NCBI GenBank assembly: GCA_020425885.1
Contig: JAGQRA010000086.1
Span: 1-26,080 of the forward strand
DNA length: 26,080 nt
DNA from: Planctomycetota bacterium
Lineage (GTDB): Bacteria > Planctomycetota > UBA1135 > UBA2386
Reading direction: 5' to 3'
The notes beneath the pieces were generated by a model. That model made no database searches and had not been told where the DNA came from. It saw only the letters and a program-made list of their open reading frames with translations. Made by a program: the position numbers and the translations under genes. The first letter of the stretch is position 1. Every line of letters begins with the position of its first letter. Shown piece by piece: positions 24,336-26,080 of the stretch.

Positions 24336-25107
24336 CGGTGACCCTCAGATAGCACGAGAAGAGCATGCTGTAGGTCAAAGTAGCCGGGCTGCGGAGATGC
24401 GCCATGTATCGATCGATGAACGACTCCCCGGCGGCCGGCGAACCGAGCGCGGCCGCTATCCTCGGCGCCGCGATCTGCAGCTTCTGCAGCCAGAGTGCGT
24501 CCTCCACCCGCGAAATCGTGCCGGCGATCAGATGGTAGGGCTGCACGAGCACGCGATCGCAGACGAGCCCAGCAGCAATCCCCAGGCGCCGCAGCCGACG
24601 CCCGACGAACGGATCGAAACCCGTGGCGACGAGCGCGGCGCGCACGACCTCGCAATCGTGCTCGAGCTCCGGATCCATACCGTCGTGCCATACGAGTTGG
24701 CCATCGAGGTCTTGTACGAGTGCTCGTCCGCCTGGCCGAAGTACGCGCGCGATCTCCCGCATGCAGGCAGCCGGGTCGGGCAGGAACTGGAACAGGAGCC
24801 GGCTGAACACCGCATCGAAGCTCCCGTCGGCGAACGGCAGCTCCTCCGCACGTGCGGCGTTCGCGTGGATCCGCCCCGGCAGCTCGGGATCGAAACGCCG
24901 GACCTGCAGATCCGTGGCGACGATCCTGGCGCCAGGGAAGAACGCGGCCAGCGCCTGCGCAAGGACACCCGGTCCTGCACCGAGATCGAGGATCTGCTGC
25001 GGGCCGTCCAACCACGCCGTGCAGTAGTTGCGGATCCACTCCGGGGCTTCGACCTTGCCGACGAGTCGAGCGGCCTCGCGTGCGTCTTCCATCAGGTAGG
25101 AGGTCAT
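24328..25107 (-). CDS. Class I SAM-dependent methyltransferase
   Basis: 259 residues from the ATG at 25107; an in-frame ATG five codons on (25092) is possible. Motif I is DLGAGPG at 41-47, the ribose-binding acidic residue is Asp66 at the end of the second strand, [15 protein letters not shown] lies at 87-101, and RVLRPGG at 121-127. This arrangement is that of the UbiE/Coq5-like small-molecule methyltransferases. The C-terminal ~120 residues, the usual substrate-binding cap, contain [13 protein letters not shown] and end with a hydrophobic [10 protein letters not shown] segment. The substrate is unknown. Its ATG overlaps the stop of the upstream gene (ATGA) and its stop overlaps the kinase start, so all three proteins are likely made together. 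A methylated metabolite or protein as input to the kinase pathway is speculation. Confidence 0.88.
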   Translation of the reverse strand: MTSYLMEDAREAARLVGKVEAPEWIRNYCTAWLDGPQQILDLGAGPGVLAQALAAFFPGARIVATDLQVRRFDPELPGRIHANAARAEELPFADGSFDAVFSRLLFQFLPDPAACMREIARVLRPGGRALVQDLDGQLVWHDGMDPELEHDCEVVRAALVATGFDPFVGRRLRRLGIAAGLVCDRVLVQPYHLIAGTISRVEDALWLQKLQIAAPRIAAALGSPAAGESFIDRYMAHLRSPATLTYSMLFSCYLRVTDG

Positions 25108-26012
25108 GCCTGCCCCCGGCTGCGATCTTCCCGCGCGAACAAACGGGCAAAGCGGGCACTCGCATCATCCTGCAGACGCCGCAGCGCCGTCACCCCGCCC
25201 CACGCCATCCGGCGGTAGCTGCGGAACGGCGTCACGCAGCGCACGGTCGGCACTCCGAGCGATGCTCGCGCAATGCAGACCGGAACGATGCTCCACCGCT
25301 CGGGAGGTACGAGCGCGGCGGCAGCGCGGACCAGCGCGAGGGCGGCGCGTTCTGTATCACGGCCTCCGGCGGCGACGCGCACCTCGATCCGGTTCTCGAG
25401 GAAGCTGAAGTTGAGGCCAAGCGGCGCGTCGTGGATCAGCGCGCGGGCCAGTTCGCGATCCCCGACGCAGGCCACGAGGAGGCGCCGCCGAAACTCGAAT
25501 CCTGCGGCGCGCCACGGTTCGTCGACGACCGTCGATTCCGTCTCGTCGGTCACTCGGATGCCTTCGCACCCGTTCCTGACGGCCGCAGCCACGGCGGTCC
25601 GCAGATCGTAGAGGTCGAAGTCCGTGCTCTCGCCGCCGAGATTGCCGAGGACCCGGTGCGGGAACCGGTTCTCCCTTCGGAACCACACCTCGGCGCCGTC
25701 GGCGTGCTGGCAAGCGTGAGCAACCGCTGCCGCAACGACACGACCGGTCCGAGTCGGCGCGCCGACGCCCGCGAGGTGCTGGCAGAACGCACTCCCCGAG
25801 TGGGGATCTCGCCACACGGTCGCGCACGCGAATGAGCCATCGAGGCGGCCGGACCGGATCACCGAGAGCAGCCTCTCCGGCGCCGCCTGCGCCCGCTCCC
25901 AGACCGCTCCGATCTCGTCGAGGAACGGCATCAGGCGCGACTCCTTCTCCGGATAGAGGAAACCTACACGTCGATACGCCGAGAGGACTTCGTCGAACGC
26001 CAGGGGCGACAT
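25104..26012 (-). CDS. Hypothetical protein, possibly GNAT acyltransferase-like
   Basis: 302 residues from the ATG at 26012, without a convincing ribosome-binding site; the true start could lie farther upstream, beyond the window. There is no signal peptide or membrane helix, so it is cytoplasmic. Around residues 55-140 it has an alternating strand/helix pattern (FACATVWRDP, VVAAAVAHACQHADGAEVW). Residues about 150-185 end in PWRAAGFEFRRRLLVACV, which resembles the last strands of GNAT acetyltransferases, where a Tyr/Trp-x-x-x-GF motif is common. I do not see the acetyl-CoA-binding R/Q-x-x-G-x-G/A loop clearly, so the family call is weak. It is the first visible gene of the minus-strand operon and overlaps the methyltransferase gene by ATGA, suggesting joint function. 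Confidence 0.7.
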   Translation of the reverse strand: MSPLAFDEVLSAYRRVGFLYPEKESRLMPFLDEIGAVWERAQAAPERLLSVIRSGRLDGSFACATVWRDPHSGSAFCQHLAGVGAPTRTGRVVAAAVAHACQHADGAEVWFRRENRFPHRVLGNLGGESTDFDLYDLRTAVAAAVRNGCEGIRVTDETESTVVDEPWRAAGFEFRRRLLVACVGDRELARALIHDAPLGLNFSFLENRIEVRVAAGGRDTERAALALVRAAAALVPPERWSIVPVCIARASLGVPTVRCVTPFRSYRRMAWGGVTALRRLQDDASARFARLFAREDRSRGQA

Positions 26013-26080
26013 GTCGATCGAATTGTCGCGCGCCGACGGCGCCCAAACCTTGGACGAGTTGACCCCTTCGGAATGAACCC

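Overview
The window looks like chromosomal DNA from a very GC-rich bacterium, most likely a member of the Planctomycetota. This rests on gene content, not on a marker gene. The region holds several large Sec-secreted proteins built from PPC, beta-helix and beta-propeller modules that share a C-terminal domain. It also has a giant Ser/Thr kinase-TPR protein next to an ECF-type sigma factor, and a second ECF sigma factor overlapped by a large membrane protein. A large-genome myxobacterium or acidobacterium is a less likely alternative. There are no tRNA or rRNA genes, CRISPR arrays or insertion sequences that I can see.

Layout. Bases 1-4804 are a minus-strand block. In transcription order it holds an ECF sigma factor, a multi-pass membrane protein (ATGA overlap with the sigma gene), a 180-bp gap, an HscC-type Hsp70, and a J-domain protein (ATGA overlap with the Hsp70 gene) that runs off the left edge. 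Bases 4914-16678 are a secretome block. It contains a PPC-repeat protein, a periplasmic parvulin-like protein, a beta-helix protein, a lipoprotein with FnIII, IPT and seven Asp-box repeats, a large secreted protein, a small secreted unknown, and a propeller-like secreted protein. A pair of structured 118-bp-spaced direct repeats lies at 13514-13730. Bases 16835-19296 hold a NhaD/citrate-transporter-like permease with a probable TTG start, overlapped (GTGA) by an Fe-S RNA (uracil-5)-methyltransferase. The methyltransferase is followed by the remnant of a Kelch-type secreted protein at 19293-19625. Bases 19611-26012 are a second minus-strand signalling block: a possible acyltransferase-like protein, a SAM methyltransferase (ATGA overlap), the 1311-residue kinase-TPR protein (8-nt overlap) and an ECF-type sigma factor.

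How the genes may work together (inference). The left block could be a sigma/membrane-sensor unit sitting beside a specialised Hsp70/J chaperone pair. The right block is a kinase/sigma signalling operon with two enzymes of unknown substrate translated just upstream of the kinase. The secreted proteins appear to be separate transcription units with short intergenic gaps. They have a common signal-peptide style (Ala then Gln at the predicted cleavage site), and four of them share a C-terminal domain that may serve export or surface attachment.
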